A stretch of DNA of 64,000 nt from CATQHW01 sp965215345. GTDB taxonomy: Bacteria > Spirochaetota > Spirochaetia > SZUA-6 > Bin103. The number at the start of each line of letters is the position of its first letter. The first letter of the stretch is position 1. Under the pieces are notes generated by a model, which saw only the letters and a list, made by a program, of their open reading frames with translations, ran no database searches and was not told the origin of the DNA. A program made the position numbers and the translations under genes. Shown in pieces: positions 25,486 to 43,200 of the stretch. The DNA is taken from assembly GCA_965215345.1 (NCBI GenBank), contig CBDCDL010000002.1:248001-312000 (forward strand). The letters are read 5' to 3'.

Positions 25486-25835
25486 AGTTCCTGCCCCGTA
25501 CGCGTGGCGACGCGGCGAACGCCCTCACCGGAGGCACCGGCACCACCGGTCTCATACCGAATCCTCGAGCGTCCCTCCGGAGTGCTCAGCATCACGTTCG
25601 ACAGGTGGATCGGCGCCTCGATCTCGGAGATGCCTCCCTGCTGGCGCTGCTGAGTGGGTCGTATCGCCTTCTTCACCAGATTGAGCCCCTCCACGACCAC
25701 CTGCTGCCGATCGATGTCGATGCGCAACACGCGGCCGGTCTTGCCCCGCTCCCTGCCGGCGATCACCACCACCTGGTCGTCACGGCGCAGTCGTACCCGC
25801 ACCTGCGCGCGACCGGCTCCACGCTTGCGCGCCAT
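25482..25835 (-). CDS. rplX: 50S ribosomal protein L24
   Basis: Assembly-initiating 23S-binding protein, 117 residues, with the KOW motif (LRRDDQVVVIAGRERGKTG) and VEGLNLVKKAIRP. Begins one base after the rplN stop and overlaps rplE by four bases (ATGA). Confidence 0.97.
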   Translation of the reverse strand: MARKRGAGRAQVRVRLRRDDQVVVIAGRERGKTGRVLRIDIDRQQVVVEGLNLVKKAIRPTQQRQQGGISEIEAPIHLSNVMLSTPEGRSRIRYETGGAGASGEGVRRVATRTGQEL

Positions 25836-25836
25836 G

Positions 25837-26205
25837 TTACAGCACCTCCGGTGCCAGGGAGACGATCTTCATGTAGTCGCGATCGCGCAACTCCCGCGCG
25901 ACCGGACCGAAGATACGCTTTCCGGACGGATTGCCGGCCTCGTCGATCAGGACGCAGGCATTGTCGTCGAAGCGGATGTAGGAGCCGTCGACTCGGCGCG
26001 TCTCCTTCCGCGTCCTTACGATCACCGCCCGCACTACCGTCCCCTTGCGTACCGTGGCGGACGGTACCGCGGTCTTGACCGTCACCACGATCCGATCGCC
26101 GACCCCGGCGCTCACGTGACGCGTGCCGCCGAGCACCTTGATGCACTGCACGCGCTTGGCGCCGCTGTTGTCAGCGACGTTGAGATAACTCATCGCCTGT
26201 ACCAT
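25837..26205 (-). CDS. rplN: 50S ribosomal protein L14
   Basis: Intersubunit protein of 122 residues: LNVADNSGAKRVQCIKVLGG and KGTVVRAVIVRTRKETRR. Start is ATG 26205, which overlaps the rpsQ stop (TGATG); an in-frame upstream start at 26241 would add residues inside rpsQ and is not supported by family length. Confidence 0.97.
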   Translation of the reverse strand: MVQAMSYLNVADNSGAKRVQCIKVLGGTRHVSAGVGDRIVVTVKTAVPSATVRKGTVVRAVIVRTRKETRRVDGSYIRFDDNACVLIDEAGNPSGKRIFGPVARELRDRDYMKIVSLAPEVL

Positions 26206-26462
26206 CAGCTGCTCCGTTCCACGATCTCCAGCAACCGCCAACGTTTGTCGCGACTCAGCGGCCGCGACTCCACGACCCGGACGCGGTCGCCGATGCGGCA
26301 GGCGTTGTCCGCATCGTGCGCTTTCACGCGCTTGGACCTGCGGATGTATTTCTCGTACATCGGATGGCGCTTCCGGGAACTGACCAGGACCACGATCGTC
26401 TTGTCCATGCGGTCCGAGACTACCGTTCCGGCCAGTACGCGGAGACGTTCCGTGCTACTCAT
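26205..26462 (-). CDS. rpsQ: 30S ribosomal protein S17
   Basis: 16S-binding protein of 85 residues with the OB fold (AGTVVSDRMDKTIVVLVSSR and HPMYEKYIRRSKRVKAHD). ATG 26462 is chosen over ATG 26504: AGGA lies four bases upstream and the protein then has normal length without overlapping rpmC. Confidence 0.96.
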   Translation of the reverse strand: MSSTERLRVLAGTVVSDRMDKTIVVLVSSRKRHPMYEKYIRRSKRVKAHDADNACRIGDRVRVVESRPLSRDKRWRLLEIVERSS

Positions 26463-26472
26463 CCCGTCCTGC

Positions 26473-26673
26473 TCATCGCTGTCTGATCCCCAGTTCGTAC
26501 TCATTGATTATGGTCTTGGCGCGAGCCAGTCGTCGGCGCAGCACGCGCACGCTGACCGGATTGTCCAGGTGGCCGACCACGGCGTCGAACCGTGCTTTGC
26601 GGTGCGCCGCCACCAGCTCGTCATGCTTGAGCAGCAGCTCCGGGTAGGCGAGCTCGCCATACTGTTCCTTCAC
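26473..26673 (-). CDS. rpmC: 50S ribosomal protein L29
   Basis: Exit-tunnel protein of 66 residues; helical hairpin with ELLLKHDELVAAHRKARFD and RVLRRRLARAKTIINEYEL. Start is GTG 26673, ten bases after the rplP stop; longer in-frame readings run back into rplP. Usual position in the S10 operon. Confidence 0.95.
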   Translation of the reverse strand: MKEQYGELAYPELLLKHDELVAAHRKARFDAVVGHLDNPVSVRVLRRRLARAKTIINEYELGIRQR

Positions 26674-26683
26674 GCCACCGTCC

Positions 26684-27130
26684 TCATGACGACACCCCTC
26701 TTGCCTCCGTTCCGAACAGGCTGCCGCGAGCGCAGATCGTCGTCTTGATCGGCAGCTTGCTGCCCGCAAGCGTGAGGGCTTCCCGAGCAAGATCGGTCTC
26801 CACGCCGGCGAGCTCGAACATCACCGTGCCGCGGCTGACGGGGGCGACGTGGTATTCCACGTTGCCCTTGCCCTTCCCCATGCGCGTTTCGGCAGGTTTC
26901 ATGGTGTAAGGCATGTCAGGAAAGATCCGTATCCATACCTTGCCACCCCGTTTCACGTGCCGGGTCATGGCCACCCGAGCAGCCTCGATCTGCCGGTTGG
27001 TGATCCACTTGTGCTCGAGAGCGATCAGACCGAAGTCTCCGAACGCCAGATCCTGCCGGCGCTCTCCGCCGCGCCGCAGCGGCCCGCCGCGCTGGCGCTT
27101 GCGAAACTTCTCCCGCTTTGGAGCCAGCAT
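26684..27130 (-). CDS. rplP: 50S ribosomal protein L16
   Basis: Protein near the A-site finger, 148 residues: LAPKREKFRKRQRGG, VKRGGKVWIRIFPDMPYTMK and RMGKGKGNVEYHVAPV. Three bases separate its start from the rpsC stop. Slightly longer than E. coli L16 (136) through the C-terminal tail. Confidence 0.97.
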   Translation of the reverse strand: MLAPKREKFRKRQRGGPLRRGGERRQDLAFGDFGLIALEHKWITNRQIEAARVAMTRHVKRGGKVWIRIFPDMPYTMKPAETRMGKGKGNVEYHVAPVSRGTVMFELAGVETDLAREALTLAGSKLPIKTTICARGSLFGTEARGVSS

Positions 27131-27133
27131 CGG

Positions 27134-27832
27134 TTACGCTGCCTCCTCACGGCCGCGCTGCCGCTTCAGGAGCAGCCCCGCGTCGTCCTTCTTGTCGCGG
27201 CCGAACACCTCGCCGTGAAAGACCCATACCTTGATGCCCAGCGTTCCGACCGTGGTGACCGCCACGGCGAATCCGTACTCGATGTCGGCGCGGAACGTGT
27301 GCAACGGGATGCGCCCCTCCTTGTACTGCTGGACGCGCGACATCTCCGCGCCGTTCAACCGTCCGCCGGCCCGGATCTTGATGCCCTGCACGCCGGCGCG
27401 CATCGCGTTGTTGATCGCCATCTTCATGACCCGCCGGAACGACGCCCGCCCTCGCAACTGGCGAGCGATGTTCATCGCAATCAACTGAGCGTTGGTCTCG
27501 GGCCGCTGAATCTCCTTGATCTTGATCTGGATCTTCTTGCCGACCTGGCGCTGCAGCTTGGCACCCAGCCGCTCGATGTTCTGTCCCTTGGCTCCGATCA
27601 CGACGCCGGGTCGGCCGGTGTGGATGATCAGCGCGATGCGCTGTGGATGGCGGATGATCTCCACCTGGGCAATGTCGGCGCCGCGCGTCTCCGGAGCGGT
27701 GTCGATCGTCTTGCGCAACGACAGATCCTCGTGAAGCGTGGCCGCGTATTCGCGCGGGTCCACATACCATTTGCTGCGCCATGACTGGTTGATCCCCATG
27801 CGCAGCCCGGTCGGATTGACCTTCTGTCCCAT
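27134..27832 (-). CDS. rpsC: 30S ribosomal protein S3
   Basis: Head protein at the mRNA entry channel; 232 residues. It begins MGQKVNPTGLRMGINQSW, has the KH domain (TGRPGVVIGAKGQNIERLGA) and the C-terminal domain (KIRAGGRLNGAEMSR, GVKVWV-type strand). Starts one base after the rplV stop. Confidence 0.98.
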   Translation of the reverse strand: MGQKVNPTGLRMGINQSWRSKWYVDPREYAATLHEDLSLRKTIDTAPETRGADIAQVEIIRHPQRIALIIHTGRPGVVIGAKGQNIERLGAKLQRQVGKKIQIKIKEIQRPETNAQLIAMNIARQLRGRASFRRVMKMAINNAMRAGVQGIKIRAGGRLNGAEMSRVQQYKEGRIPLHTFRADIEYGFAVAVTTVGTLGIKVWVFHGEVFGRDKKDDAGLLLKRQRGREEAA

Positions 27833-27833
27833 A

Positions 27834-28187
27834 CTAACTCATCTCCTCCACCGCTACCGAGATATGGCAGAGGCGGCTCATCTGACGATCCGCTCGGCCG
27901 CGCCCACGCACCCAGATGCGCTTCAGGCGCGGACCGTCGAGCACCTGCAGCTCGCGGACGTACAGCGCCTCCTCGTCGAGATCCTCATTGTGAAACAGTG
28001 CGTTGTCGCCGGCCGACTTGATCGTCTTGCGCAGGAGCGCAGCGCCCTTGTGCGGCATCGTCTCCAGCAGCGCCAGCGCCTCGGCATAGGGCTGACGACG
28101 AACCAGATCGGCGAGGGGGCGCACCTTGCTCGGCGAGATACGCAGGAACTTGCTGTGGGCCGTGTAGCCTTGCCTGCCCCTGACCAT
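27834..28187 (-). CDS. rplV: 50S ribosomal protein L22
   Basis: Exit-tunnel protein, 117 residues: LRISPSKVRPLADLVRR near the N-terminus and the extended loop DGPRLKRIWVRGRGRADR. Start is ATG 28187, overlapping the rpsS stop (TGATG); an upstream in-frame start at 28301 would lie inside rpsS. Confidence 0.97.
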   Translation of the reverse strand: MVRGRQGYTAHSKFLRISPSKVRPLADLVRRQPYAEALALLETMPHKGAALLRKTIKSAGDNALFHNEDLDEEALYVRELQVLDGPRLKRIWVRGRGRADRQMSRLCHISVAVEEMS

Positions 28188-28468
28188 CAGCGCCGCACCG
28201 CCTTGCGGTCCGACCCCGCATGCCCGCGAAATACCCGCGTCGGAGCGAACTCGCCCAGTTTGTGCCCCACCAGGTTCTCCGTGATGTAGACCGGAATCCA
28301 ATTCTTGCCGTTGTAGACCGAAATGGTCATCCCGACCATCTGCGGGATGATCGTCGAGCAGCGCGAGTACGTCTTGACCATCTGCTTGCCGGAGGACCTG
28401 GATGCCTCTATCACGCGCTTGAACAGACCCGGCGACACGAACGGCCCTTTCTTGATCGATCGTGACAT
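28187..28468 (-). CDS. rpsS: 30S ribosomal protein S19
   Basis: Head protein, 93 residues: MSRSIKKGPFVSPGLFKRV, TYSRCSTIIPQMVGMTISVY and GHKLGEFAPTRVFRGHAG are family signatures. Thirty-five bases separate it from rplB. Confidence 0.98.
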   Translation of the reverse strand: MSRSIKKGPFVSPGLFKRVIEASRSSGKQMVKTYSRCSTIIPQMVGMTISVYNGKNWIPVYITENLVGHKLGEFAPTRVFRGHAGSDRKAVRR

Positions 28469-28503
28469 AACCTACCTCGTCATCCTTCCGGTCTCGCGGG
28501 TGG

Positions 28504-29324
<821 letters not shown>

Positions 29325-29325
<1 letters not shown>

Positions 29326-29606
29326 CAGATGCCCTCGAAGATTTCGATGGTCTGGTCACCCGACAGGGTCACGATCGCCTTCTTCCATGAGGCTGTGTAA
29401 CCGCGCCGGTAGCGAACCCGCTTCGGTTTGGGGGGGACATTGATGATGTTGCAGCGAACCGGCTTGACGTTGAACAGCCGCCGCACCTCCGCGAGCACCT
29501 GCTGCTTGGAGGCGCGCGGATCAACGCGGAAACTGTACTTGCGCGACTCGCGCAAGGAGTTGGATTTCTCGGTCACCAGCGGCTCGATGATGATTTCACC
29601 CGCCAT
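29325..29606 (-). CDS. rplW: 50S ribosomal protein L23
   Basis: Docking site for trigger factor and SRP at the tunnel exit; 93 residues with IIEPLVTEKSNSLRESRKYS and ASKQQVLAEVRRLFNVKPVR. Overlaps rplD by 11 bases and rplB by one base. Confidence 0.97.
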
Positions 29607-30246
29607 CGTCGGCCTCCAGATCTGCGCCGCCGTATCCGGCGCTCAATCGCGCGACCGCTTCGCGCTGCAGCAGCACCCGGTCTCCGTACAGCAGTTCGTG
29701 CACCCGGAGCCGTTGGCTGGAAAGAATGCGCAAGGAAGACAGATTGCGTCCTGCGCGTCGCGTCATCGGATCGTCGGCGCCCAACACCAATACGGTCTTC
29801 AGTCCCGGCGACAGGGTATCGAGCGTCGCCGCGAGCTCACGGGTGCGGCCCGAAGCGGACTGCACGCCGTCGACCACCATCAGCTGGTCTTGCCGGCACT
29901 TCGCGGTGAGCACCGACCGAATCGCCAATCGTTTCACCTTGCGCGGTATCCGATACCGGTAGTCGCGCGGCTGTGGGCCGAAGGTGATGCCGCCGCCGAC
30001 CCACAGCGGTGATCGCCTCGATCCCGCGCGTGCCCGCCCCGTACCCTTCTGCCGGTGGGGTTTGCGGCCACCACCGCGCACCTGACCACGGCGCTTGGTC
30101 GCCGCCGTGCCGACGCGCTGATTGGCAAGCTCATTGCGCAGCGCCGCGTGGATCGCCCCGTCCGAGACCTCGATGTCGAAGACCCGGTCGTCCAGCTCGA
30201 TCTCTCCGGAAGGATTGCCGTCCGGGCCCAGAACCGGAACCTTCAC
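29596..30246 (-). CDS. rplD: 50S ribosomal protein L4
   Basis: Tunnel-constriction protein, 216 residues. The basic loop KPHRQKGTGRARAGSRRSPL and GITFGPQPRDYRYRIPRKVK are typical. Start is GTG 30246, overlapping the rplC stop by four bases (GTGA) with GGGAGG upstream; the frame stays open upstream but only as rplC shadow. In E. coli L4 represses this operon; no matching leader is obvious here. Confidence 0.97.
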   Translation of the reverse strand: MKVPVLGPDGNPSGEIELDDRVFDIEVSDGAIHAALRNELANQRVGTAATKRRGQVRGGGRKPHRQKGTGRARAGSRRSPLWVGGGITFGPQPRDYRYRIPRKVKRLAIRSVLTAKCRQDQLMVVDGVQSASGRTRELAATLDTLSPGLKTVLVLGADDPMTRRAGRNLSSLRILSSQRLRVHELLYGDRVLLQREAVARLSAGYGGADLEADDGG

Positions 30247-30890
30247 TCCGCCCTCCCGTTCCGTCCGCCCTGCTTCTTCTTCGCGCTCGCCACCAACACA
30301 TGCCCGCCGCGGCGGCCGGGAATCGGTCCGGCAATCATCAGCAGCCGCCGCTCCCGGTCGATACGCAACAGCTCGAGGTTCTGCACCGTGGCACGCCGGC
30401 CACCCATGCGCCCCGCCATGCGGGTGCCCTTCAGCACCCGCGACGGCCACGCCGACTGCCCGGTGGACCCGCCGGCGCGATGGAACTTGGAGCCGTGCGT
30501 CGCGCGGCCGCCCCGAAACCCGTGACGCTTGATCACGCCCTGAAAACCCTTCCCGAGCGACACGCCCCGGACATCCACAAAGCGCCGGCCGGAAAAGATG
30601 GACAGGTCCAGTGGCTTCCCGACCTCGAACTCCCCGTCGAAGCCGCGCAACTCCATGATGCGGCGGGTCGGATCGATGCCCTCCGGGAACTGACCGGCAA
30701 ACGGCTTCGTCAACCGCCGCTTGCGAGCCGTCCCCCAGCCCAGCACCACGGCGTCATACCCGTCGCCTGCGGCAACGCGAGTGCCGATCACGACATTGGG
30801 TTCGACGCGCACCAGCGTCACCGGGCGCAACGCGCCTGCGTCATCGAATACCTGTGTCATTCCCACCTTGACGCCAACTACCGCTACCAC
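30243..30890 (-). CDS. rplC: 50S ribosomal protein L3
   Basis: Assembly-initiating 23S-binding protein, 215 residues: GVKVGMTQVFDDAGALRPVT, GVIKRHGFRGGRATHGSKFH and RMAGRMGGRRATVQNLELL. Twelve bases after the rpsJ stop; GTGA overlap with rplD. Confidence 0.98.
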   Translation of the reverse strand: MVAVVGVKVGMTQVFDDAGALRPVTLVRVEPNVVIGTRVAAGDGYDAVVLGWGTARKRRLTKPFAGQFPEGIDPTRRIMELRGFDGEFEVGKPLDLSIFSGRRFVDVRGVSLGKGFQGVIKRHGFRGGRATHGSKFHRAGGSTGQSAWPSRVLKGTRMAGRMGGRRATVQNLELLRIDRERRLLMIAGPIPGRRGGHVLVASAKKKQGGRNGRAE

Positions 30891-30902
30891 GCCGCACGCT
30901 CC

Positions 30903-31211
30903 CTACTGCCTGATCTCGACGTCGACGCCGGCCGGCAACTCGAGCTTCATCAGCGCATCCATGACGGTGCTGCTTGGCTCCAGGATGTCGATGAGCCGCT
31001 TGTGGGTCCGCATTTCGAACTGCTCGCGCGACTTCTTGTAGACGTGCGGGGATCGGAGCACCGTGAATTTGTTGATCCGGGTCGGCAGCGGGATCGGCCC
31101 CGCGACGCGCGCGCCCGCCTTTTGCACCGTCTGCACGATCGCCCGTGAACTCTGATCCACGAGCTCTATGTCGAACCCGCGCAACCGCACCCGAATCCGT
31201 TCCGTAGCCAT
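30903..31211 (-). CDS. rpsJ: 30S ribosomal protein S10
   Basis: Ribosome and Nus-complex protein, 102 residues: RIRVRLRGFDIELVDQSSRA and GPIPLPTRINKFTVLRSPHV. First gene of the S10 operon, directly downstream of tuf (31-base gap), as in other spirochaetes. Confidence 0.98.
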   Translation of the reverse strand: MATERIRVRLRGFDIELVDQSSRAIVQTVQKAGARVAGPIPLPTRINKFTVLRSPHVYKKSREQFEMRTHKRLIDILEPSSTVMDALMKLELPAGVDVEIRQ

Positions 31212-31242
31212 CGCCCGGTACCAGCCAGTCTCCTCTGTCGCC

Positions 31243-32433
<1,191 letters not shown>

Positions 32434-32479
32434 CCCTTGTGTCTCCTTGACCTGTTCTCCTCGACTAACCCTGGACTCC

Positions 32480-34615
<2,136 letters not shown>

Positions 34616-34655
34616 AGTGATCTACCTGTGACCTGCCGTCTGCCAGCGATCCGTT

Positions 34656-35126
34656 CTACCAGCGGTAGTGGGCGAACGCCCTGTTGGCCTCGGCCATCCG
34701 GTGTGTGTCCTCTTTCTTCTTGGCAGCCGAGCCGGTGTTGTTGTAGGCGTCCAGGAACTCGGCGCCCAGCCGCTCGGCCATGGAGCGCCCGCGACGGGCA
34801 CGCGCGAACTGCAGCAGCCAGCGGATCGCGAGCGCGACCTGGCGGTCTTCGCGAACCTCCACCGGCACCTGATAGGTGGATCCTCCCACGCGCCGCGACT
34901 TCACTTCCAGCATCGGCTTGATGTTGTCCACCGCCTTGTGGAACATCTCGATAGGATCTCCCTCTCCCTTGCCGTCAAGGAAGTCGAGCGCCTGATAGAA
35001 TGTGCGCACCGCCAGCGCCTTCTTGCCGCGCAGCAGCATGCTGTTGATGAACCGTCCCGCAAGCGGGTCGCGAAACCGCGCATCGCGCACGTCGCGCCGC
35101 TGCGTACTTACGCTACGTCTGGGCAT
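34656..35126 (-). CDS. rpsG: 30S ribosomal protein S7
   Basis: Head-assembly protein, 156 residues, the standard length. Signatures RFINSMLLRGKKALA, KPMLEVKSRRVGGSTYQVPV and ARARRGRSMAERLGAEFLDA. Start is ATG 35126 (MPRRSV); the frame is open further upstream but runs through the intergenic region and rpsL. In E. coli S7 represses the str operon. Confidence 0.97.
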   Translation of the reverse strand: MPRRSVSTQRRDVRDARFRDPLAGRFINSMLLRGKKALAVRTFYQALDFLDGKGEGDPIEMFHKAVDNIKPMLEVKSRRVGGSTYQVPVEVREDRQVALAIRWLLQFARARRGRSMAERLGAEFLDAYNNTGSAAKKKEDTHRMAEANRAFAHYRW

Positions 35127-35176
35127 TTCCGTGGACTCCCTGAATTCTCCCGCTACGAGCTGTCCGGATACGACCC

Positions 35177-35551
35177 TCAGGACCGCGGCCGCTTGGTGCC
35201 GTACTTCGATCGTGCGCGACGCCGATCGTCGACACCGAGCGTATCCTTGGCCCCGCGTACCACGTGGTAGCGGACACCCGCCAGATCCTTGACACGCCCG
35301 CCCCGGATCAGGACGACGGAGTGCTCCTGCAGGTTGTGCCCGATCCCGGGAATGTAGGCGGTCACTTCGACTCCCGAAACCAGACGCACGCGCGCTACCT
35401 TGCGCAAAGCGGAATTCGGCTTGCGCGGGGTGACGATCATCACCCTCGTGCATACACCGCGCTTCTGCGGGCACGACTGTAGCGCAGGACTCTTGCTGGC
35501 CTTGGTGCTGCGCTTGCGTCCGTTCCGGACAAGCTGATTTATCGTCGGCAC
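35177..35551 (-). CDS. rpsL: 30S ribosomal protein S12 with Arg43 and Ala91
   Basis: Decoding-centre protein, 124 residues, from GTG 35551 with GAGGAG six bases upstream. Signatures ALQSCPQKRGVCTRV and GHNLQEHSVVLIRGGRVKDL are intact. Position 43 (codon CGC, 35425-35423) is Arg where E. coli and most bacteria have Lys, and position 91 (codon GCG, 35281-35279) is Ala where Pro is usual. Lys43 to Arg is a classical streptomycin-resistance change, so resistance at the ribosome is predicted. First gene after a promoter candidate at 35702-35731. Confidence 0.98.
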   Translation of the reverse strand: MPTINQLVRNGRKRSTKASKSPALQSCPQKRGVCTRVMIVTPRKPNSALRKVARVRLVSGVEVTAYIPGIGHNLQEHSVVLIRGGRVKDLAGVRYHVVRGAKDTLGVDDRRRARSKYGTKRPRS

Positions 35552-35885
35552 TCCTGACTCCTCATACTCGAACGCCCACACTCAAACGAACCGCCCACTT
35601 CACGGGTACACATGTCCTTCCGGAACTGCCTGCCGGCGGAACCGCCGACATGCGACTCAGGCTGACCGCAGGTGTCTACGGCTTGCGAAAACCGAGCCAC
35701 TACCGTACGCGCCTTCGACACGGACAGTCAAGTACCCCCGACCTTCCTTTCTGCGACGGCAACGGGCACGATGGCGCGCAGCATCCGCTTCGGGGCTTGC
35801 TTGCCCCAGAACGTACCGAGCGACGGCGCGGCTCGTCAACCGGGCTCGTCAACGGAGTCCGCGCACGCCGCCGGTTGGCCACGAA
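35552..35885. other. Noncoding gap between rpoC and rpsL
   Basis: The only gap longer than 300 bases. It holds the promoter candidate at 35702-35731, a small hairpin GGGGC-TTGCTT-GCCCC (35792-35807) without a following T-run, and a 10-bp direct repeat GCTCGTCAAC at 35831-35840 and 35844-35853. Short open frames here lack ribosome-binding sites and family resemblance. No clear intrinsic terminator for rpoC is visible. Confidence 0.7.
35702..35731 (-). promoter_or_regulatory. Candidate sigma-70 promoter for the rpsL (str) operon
   Basis: Minus-strand TTGACT (35731-35726), an 18-base spacer and TACGGT (35707-35702). Transcription would start near 35695, leaving a leader of about 145 bases before rpsL. 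It would let rpsL-rpsG-fusA-tuf and the S10 block be expressed apart from rpoBC. Sequence inference only. Confidence 0.45.
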
Positions 35886-40139
<4,254 letters not shown>

Positions 40140-40205
40140 GGGCTCCTCCCCTCCTGTCGGATCTCTGCGACCGCGGACCGCCTTCCCGCATCGGCAGCCC
40201 GCCCA

Positions 40206-43200
40206 TCAGAAGCGCGCTCCCTCGCGGGTGATCAGCTCCTCGTCGCGCTCGGTGAGCGGCACCGGCTTGCCCTTGCCGTCGAAGATCGTGATGTCCAGCG
40301 CCAGACCGCGCAGCTCCTGCACCAGCACGTTGAACGACTCGGGGATGCCCCCGGACTCGAACGGCTCACCCTTCACGATGCTCTCGTACACCTTGGCGCG
40401 GCCGTTCATGTCATCCGACTTGACCGTGAGCAGCTCGCGCAGCGTGTTTGACGCGCCGTACGCCTCCAGCGCCCACACCTCCATCTCGCCGAGCCGCTGG
40501 CCGCCGTTCTGAGCCTTGCCGCCGAGCGGCTGCTGGGTGACCAGCGAGTACGGCCCCGTGGAACGGGAGTGCATCTTGTCGTCGACCAGGTGGCTGAGCT
40601 TCATCATGTAGATGACCCCGCAGGTGACCGGGTTCTCGAACGGTTCGCCCGTGAGCCCATCGTACAGGGTGATCTTGGAGCTGGACGGGAGGTCCGCCTG
40701 GGACAGCTTGCCTTCGATCATCTCGTTCGACGCCGACTGGAACACCGGGGTCGCATACCACTCGTCCAGCCTCAGTCCCGCCCAGCCGAGCTGGGTTTCC
40801 ATGATCTGGCCCAGGTTCATCCGCGACGGGACGCCCAGCGGGTTCAGCACCACGTCCACGGAGGTGCCGTCGGCCATGAACGGCATGTCCTCTTCCGGCA
40901 GCACGCGGGCGATCACGCCCTTGTTGCCGTGGCGGCCGGCCATCTTGTCGCCTTCCTGCAGCTTGCGCTTGGATGCGACCAGCACCTTGACCACTTCCTC
41001 GACGCCCGGACTCAACTCATCGCCGGCCGAGCGGCGCATGCGCTGGACGTCGATCACCGTGCCTTCCACGCCGTGCTGGATGCGCAGCGAGGTGTCGCGC
41101 ACCTCCTTGGCCTTCTCGCCGAAGATCGAGTTCAACAGCTTGAACTCCGGCGTGGAGTCGGTCTCGCTCTTGGGCGTGACCTTGCCGACCAGGATCGACC
41201 CCGACTTTACCTTGGCGCCGATGCGCACGATCCCCTCGGCGTCCAGGTGCTCGAAGGCGTCCTCGGCCGTGTTGGGGATGTCGCGGGTGATCTTCTCCGG
41301 ACCGAGCTTGGTCTCGCGCACCTCGATCGAGAATTCCTTGATGTGGATGGAGGTGAACACGTCCTCCTTGACCACGCGCGAGGAGACCAGGATGGCGTCC
41401 TCGTAGTTGTAGCCGTTCCACGGCATGAACGCGACGATCACGTTGCGGCCCAGCGCCAGCTCGCCGGCATAGGTGGACGGCCCGTCGGCCAGGACCTGGC
41501 CGGCCGCCACCCGGTCGCCGACGCGGCACACCGGCTTCTGCAGGAAGCAGGTGTCCTGGTTGGTGCGCTGGTACTTGACCATGGGGTAGGTGTCGAGCTC
41601 ACCGTCGGCGGCGCCGTCGGGACGGATCTCCACCCGCTGGGAGCTGACGTAGTCGACCACGCCCCCGCGCCTGGCAAGCACCAGCACGCCGGAATCGTAG
41701 GCGGTCTTCTCCTCCATGCCGGTGCCGACGCGTGGCGGCTCCGGAATGATCAGCGGCACCGCCTGCCGCTGCATGTTGGACCCCATCAATGCCCGGTTTG
41801 CGTCATCGTGCTCCAGGAACGGGATCAGCGAGGCGGATACCGAGATGATCTGCTTGGGCGAGACGTCCATGTACTGGATGGAGTCGGGCTCGCGGGTGAT
41901 GTAGTCGCCGCCCCGCCGGACCGGCACCAGGGTTTCCGTGAACTGCCCGTCATCGTCGACCGGCGCGCCGGCCTGAGCGATGAAATACTTCTCCTCGTCG
42001 ATCGCCGACAGGTACTCGATCTCGCGCGTGACGCGGCCGTCGATCACCTTGCGGTACGGGGTCTCCAGGAAGCCGTAGGAGTTGACGCGCGTGTAGTTGG
42101 CCAGCGACACGATCAACCCGATGTTCGGCCCTTCGGGGGTCTCGATCGGGCACATGCGGCCGTAGTGGGTGTAGTGGACGTCGCGCACCTCGAAGCCGGC
42201 GCGATCCCGCGACAGGCCGCCGGGGCCGAGCGCGTTCAGCCGCCGCTTGTGGGTCAGTTCCGCCAGCGGGTTGACCTGCTCCATGAACTGCGAAAGCTGG
42301 CTGGACCCGAAGAACTCCTTGATGGTGGCAACGATCGGCTTGATCGACACCAGATCCTGCGGCCGGATCGTGTCCGCCTCCTTCAGCGACATGCGCTCCT
42401 TGGCGATGCGCTCCATGCGGGAGAAGGCGATCTTCAAATGGTTGGTCAGGAGCTCTCCGACCGAGCGGATGCGGCGGTTGCCCAGGTGGTCGATGTCGTC
42501 GACGTTGCCTTCGCCGATGTAGACCTTGGTGAGCATGATCATCGTGTTGACGATGTCCTCCGGCACCAGCGTGTGCGTCTCCGGGGGCTCTGCGTAATCG
42601 AACTTCTTGTTGAGCTTGTAGCGCCCCACCCGCCCCAGGTCGTAGCGGCGCGAGGAAAAGAACATGCTGTGCAGGTCCTTCTCCGCGCTTTCGATCGTGA
42701 CCGGCTCGCCCGGCTTGATGGCCGAATAGACGCGGATCACCGCGTCTTCCCTGGTCATCTCGTCGTCGTCGTCGCTTGGGACCAGCCTGGTCTCCTCGCG
42801 CTCGAAGCAGTTGACCACGATGGGTGAGTGCAGGCTGTCCGGATGGTCGAAGTCGATGACCTCGACCTCGGGCACCTGCAGGTTGACCAGCTCCTCGACG
42901 TCGTGGGACAGCAGCTTCTCGCCGGCCCGGTAGAGTCGGGTGTCGTCGCGGTGCAACGGCCGCGCCAGGATCTTGCCCACCAGTTGCGACTTCGCCTCCG
43001 GCTCGTCCGACACCGGCATGGTGGTGCGCTGGTAGAACAGGTCGACGATCGCTTCGCGGCTGTCGAATCCCAGCGCGCGCAGGAACACCGTGGCCAGCAG
43101 GCGCTTCTTGCGGTCGATCTTGGCGTAGATCAACTCCTTCTTCTGGTCGATCTCGAACTCCAGCCAGGAGCCGCGGTAGGGGATGATCCGAGAGGCGTAG

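Noticed and set aside
35792..35807. Hairpin GGGGC-TTGCTT-GCCCC as an rpoC or rpsL terminator
   Set aside because: Only a 5-bp stem and no T-run on either strand.
40569..42827. A 752-codon plus-strand open frame opposite rpoB
   Set aside because: Mirror of the rpoB reading frame with no recognisable motif.
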